A program made the translations under genes and the position numbers. A stretch of 6,400 bases of DNA from SIG565 sp964607025 (GTDB lineage: Bacteria; Bacillota; Clostridia; Oscillospirales; Acutalibacteraceae), in the NCBI GenBank assembly GCA_964607025.1, contig CAZSIL010000051.1, positions 1 through 6,400 on the forward strand. Reading direction: 5' to 3'. The notes beneath the pieces were generated by a model. It made no database searches. It had not been told where the DNA came from and saw only the letters and a list, made by a program, of their open reading frames with translations. This document shows positions 5,359 through 6,400 of this stretch, piece after piece (position 1 is the stretch's first letter; each line of letters opens with the position of its first letter).

Positions 5359-6093
5359 TTATACTCTATACCTATTGGCAACTTCCAGTGCACATTTTTT
5401 CGCAATTGCAATCTGCTCTGCGGAAACTTCTTCATCAAAGTCGCAGAAGGCATTTTCCAAAACGTCGTTGCCTGTTAAGATTTTGTACCAGATAAGACCG
5501 AGGGCGTATCTGCCAAGGCCTAAACTTGCATGAAAAGTGTCTCGATGGACTTGTTCAATCCCATTTTCGAGCATAGTGCCGAACAACTCGCCCGACGGAA
5601 TAATATAGTCTGCCCGAATGTGTTCTGCTGCTTTTTGATAAGCTTTTACAATATCACAAAGCATATATTTGTAATCACTATACTTTAGCTCCTCATTTAG
5701 CCGTTTGCTGCCTTGCTCATATGCCCAAGTTTGATGAACGGCAATTCTAGCCTTGGGAACCAAACGTCTGATATATTCAACTAACCCATCAAGGTAGGGT
5801 TGATAAGTATCATAATTTGGCGATTGAGAACTAACCTGCTGAACGGTAATCACATCCCAGTCGCGATTCAATAAAGCTTCTTTCAGAGACACACTAAAAC
5901 CCGTGCTATTCCCGTTCATTTCAAGCATATATACTCGCTCTTCACTAAGCATATTTCGATAGTGTCTTGAAAGAGGACATCCACCTATATAGAGGTTAAA
6001 ACAACAAATATTTACACCGTCCGCCTTGGCAATCTGATGCAAGTAGCGCTGTGCGTCTTGTGAAAAGCTGTTGCCGATTGATAAAACATTCAT
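5359..6093 (-). CDS. SGNH-like hydrolase, DUF4886-type
   Basis: This 244-residue protein has SGNH/GDSL-esterase features. The N-terminal block LSIGNSFS (4-11) carries the likely nucleophile Ser9. YIGGCPL (35-41) offers the glycine of the second block. ITVQQVSSQS (82-91) and HQTWAY (120-125) line the presumed active site. RDTFH (184-188) supplies the Asp-x-x-His pair (D185, H188). The pattern matches the uncharacterised DUF4886 family as I remember it; such enzymes probably deacylate a carbohydrate or lipid-linked substrate. There is no signal peptide, so it appears cytosolic. The ATG at 6093 follows AAAGGAG by eight bases. An upstream in-frame start at 6144 would add 17 residues and overlap the -10 region, so it is rejected. 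The gene has its own promoter and terminator, is followed by a ppdK tail relic, and lies directly behind ppdK. Confidence 0.85.
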   Translation of the reverse strand: MNVLSIGNSFSQDAQRYLHQIAKADGVNICCFNLYIGGCPLSRHYRNMLSEERVYMLEMNGNSTGFSVSLKEALLNRDWDVITVQQVSSQSPNYDTYQPYLDGLVEYIRRLVPKARIAVHQTWAYEQGSKRLNEELKYSDYKYMLCDIVKAYQKAAEHIRADYIIPSGELFGTMLENGIEQVHRDTFHASLGLGRYALGLIWYKILTGNDVLENAFCDFDEEVSAEQIAIAKKCALEVANRYRV

Positions 6094-6134
6094 AATGCTC
6101 GCTCCTTTTAACTTCGCAGAATAACTTTGTAAAA

Positions 6135-6163
6135 AGTATACCATATTGCGATGTTTATTTCAA
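6135..6163 (-). promoter_or_regulatory. promoter of the SGNH/DUF4886 gene
   Basis: On the minus strand the -35 box TTGAAA (6163-6158), a 17-base spacer and the -10 box TATACT (6140-6135) are present. The predicted start is near 6128, giving a leader of about 35 bases. The -35 box begins right at the end of the ppdK terminator U tract, so the gene is transcribed separately from ppdK. Confidence 0.8.
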
Positions 6164-6168
6164 GAAAA

Positions 6169-6193
6169 ATCCGCCCGACTTTCTCGGGCGGAT
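6169..6193 (-). terminator. terminator of ppdK (copy C)
   Basis: ATCCGCCCGA (6169-6178) pairs perfectly with TCGGGCGGAT (6184-6193) around a five-base loop. The minus-strand RNA continues with UUUUUCUU. It lies about 24 bases beyond the ppdK stop and appears to be the founder of the related hairpins at 5258-5283 and 3531-3556. Confidence 0.93.
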
Positions 6194-6217
6194 AGTTTTG
6201 TTTTATAAAGTCAGCAA

Positions 6218-6400
6218 TTATTTGCTTTCTTTGATAGCAGCCTGAGCGGCGGCGAGACGTGCGATCGGCACGCGGAAGGGTGAGCAAGATACATAGTCGA
6301 GACCAATGTTATGGCAGAACTCAACAGATACAGGGTCACCGCCGTGTTCACCGCAGATACCGCAGTGCATTGTAGGACGTACCTTCTTACCAAGAGTAAC
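6218..6400 (-). CDS. ppdK: pyruvate, phosphate dikinase, C-terminal 60 residues (gene continues beyond the window)
   Basis: The minus strand encodes the C-terminal end of PPDK, which interconverts ATP, pyruvate and phosphate with AMP, phosphoenolpyruvate and pyrophosphate in the cytosol. The visible part is the end of the PEP/pyruvate-binding barrel. It contains MHCGICGEHGGDP, whose Cys before GEHGGDP is the catalytic acid/base cysteine (Cys831 in the Clostridium symbiosum enzyme). It then has YVSCSPFRVPIARLAAAQAA and ends KESK with TAA at 6220-6218. The cysteine is 43 residues from the end, the same distance as in the 874-residue C. symbiosum enzyme. The codons are GC-rich (6241-6300 has 38 G or C in 60), as in a highly expressed core gene. 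A different open frame over 6211-6393 is only a shadow. The start and first roughly 800 residues lie outside. Confidence 0.96.
   Translation of the reverse strand, partial: VTLGKKVRPTMHCGICGEHGGDPVSVEFCHNIGLDYVSCSPFRVPIARLAAAQAAIKESK

Noticed and set aside
3526..5360. Integron cassette array with attC sites
   Set aside because: The one-gene-plus-hairpin layout resembles cassettes, but there are no GTTRRRY/RYYYAAC core sites, each gene has its own promoter, the hairpins are plain terminators, and no integron integrase is present.
6094..6144. Longer SGNH protein starting at 6144
   Set aside because: It would overlap the -10 region of the gene's own promoter and place the AAAGGAG ribosome binding site inside the coding region. 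The protein homologous to the family starts MNVLSIGNSFS at 6093.
6211..6393. Open minus-strand frame of 60 residues at the right edge
   Set aside because: It is an out-of-frame shadow. The true frame, ending at 6218-6220, gives an unmistakable PPDK C-terminus.

Overview
The window looks like chromosomal DNA from a low-to-moderate GC Firmicute, most likely an uncultured Clostridia (Oscillospiraceae-like) bacterium. The support is strong AGGAG-type ribosome binding sites, near-consensus sigma-A promoters, U-tailed hairpin terminators, a tRNA-Ala(GGC) of typical clostridial form, a pyruvate phosphate dikinase gene and a TRAP-type permease. All seven stop codons are TAA (six) or TAG (one). No species can be named from the sequence alone.

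Layout from left to right. Positions 1-53 hold the 5' part of tRNA-Ala(GGC) on the minus strand, with its promoter at 82-110. A short heptamer repeat array and a terminator separate it from a 78-residue two-helix membrane protein (185-421, minus) that has its own promoter. Positions 422-723 carry no convincing gene, but they do contain a strong minus-strand promoter reading into a small GC-rich island with a decayed-looking, cysteine-rich reading frame. Positions 724-2389 form a two-gene minus-strand operon: a DctM-type TRAP large permease followed by a 97-residue small membrane subunit, closed by a 17-bp terminator. A divergent LysR-family regulator (2587-3480, plus) shares the intergenic region and probably controls this transporter. 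No substrate-binding protein is encoded here.

The right half (3481-6400) is the most unusual part. On the minus strand it reads: the 3' end of ppdK; its terminator; a DUF4886/SGNH-like hydrolase; a second terminator; an ACT-ACT-metallo-beta-lactamase-fold protein; a third terminator, shared with the convergent lysR. Each of the two hydrolase genes has its own promoter. Each is followed by a diverged copy of the last few ppdK codons plus the ppdK terminator. In the third copy a roughly 75-bp palindromic insertion splits the codon remnant from the hairpin. The differences among the codon remnants fall mostly at third codon positions, as if the copies came from functional ppdK alleles. The simplest reading is that the region downstream of ppdK has repeatedly taken up single-gene accessory modules, each bringing its own ppdK 3' end and terminator. 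No integrase or transposase is visible in the window, so the mechanism is unknown.
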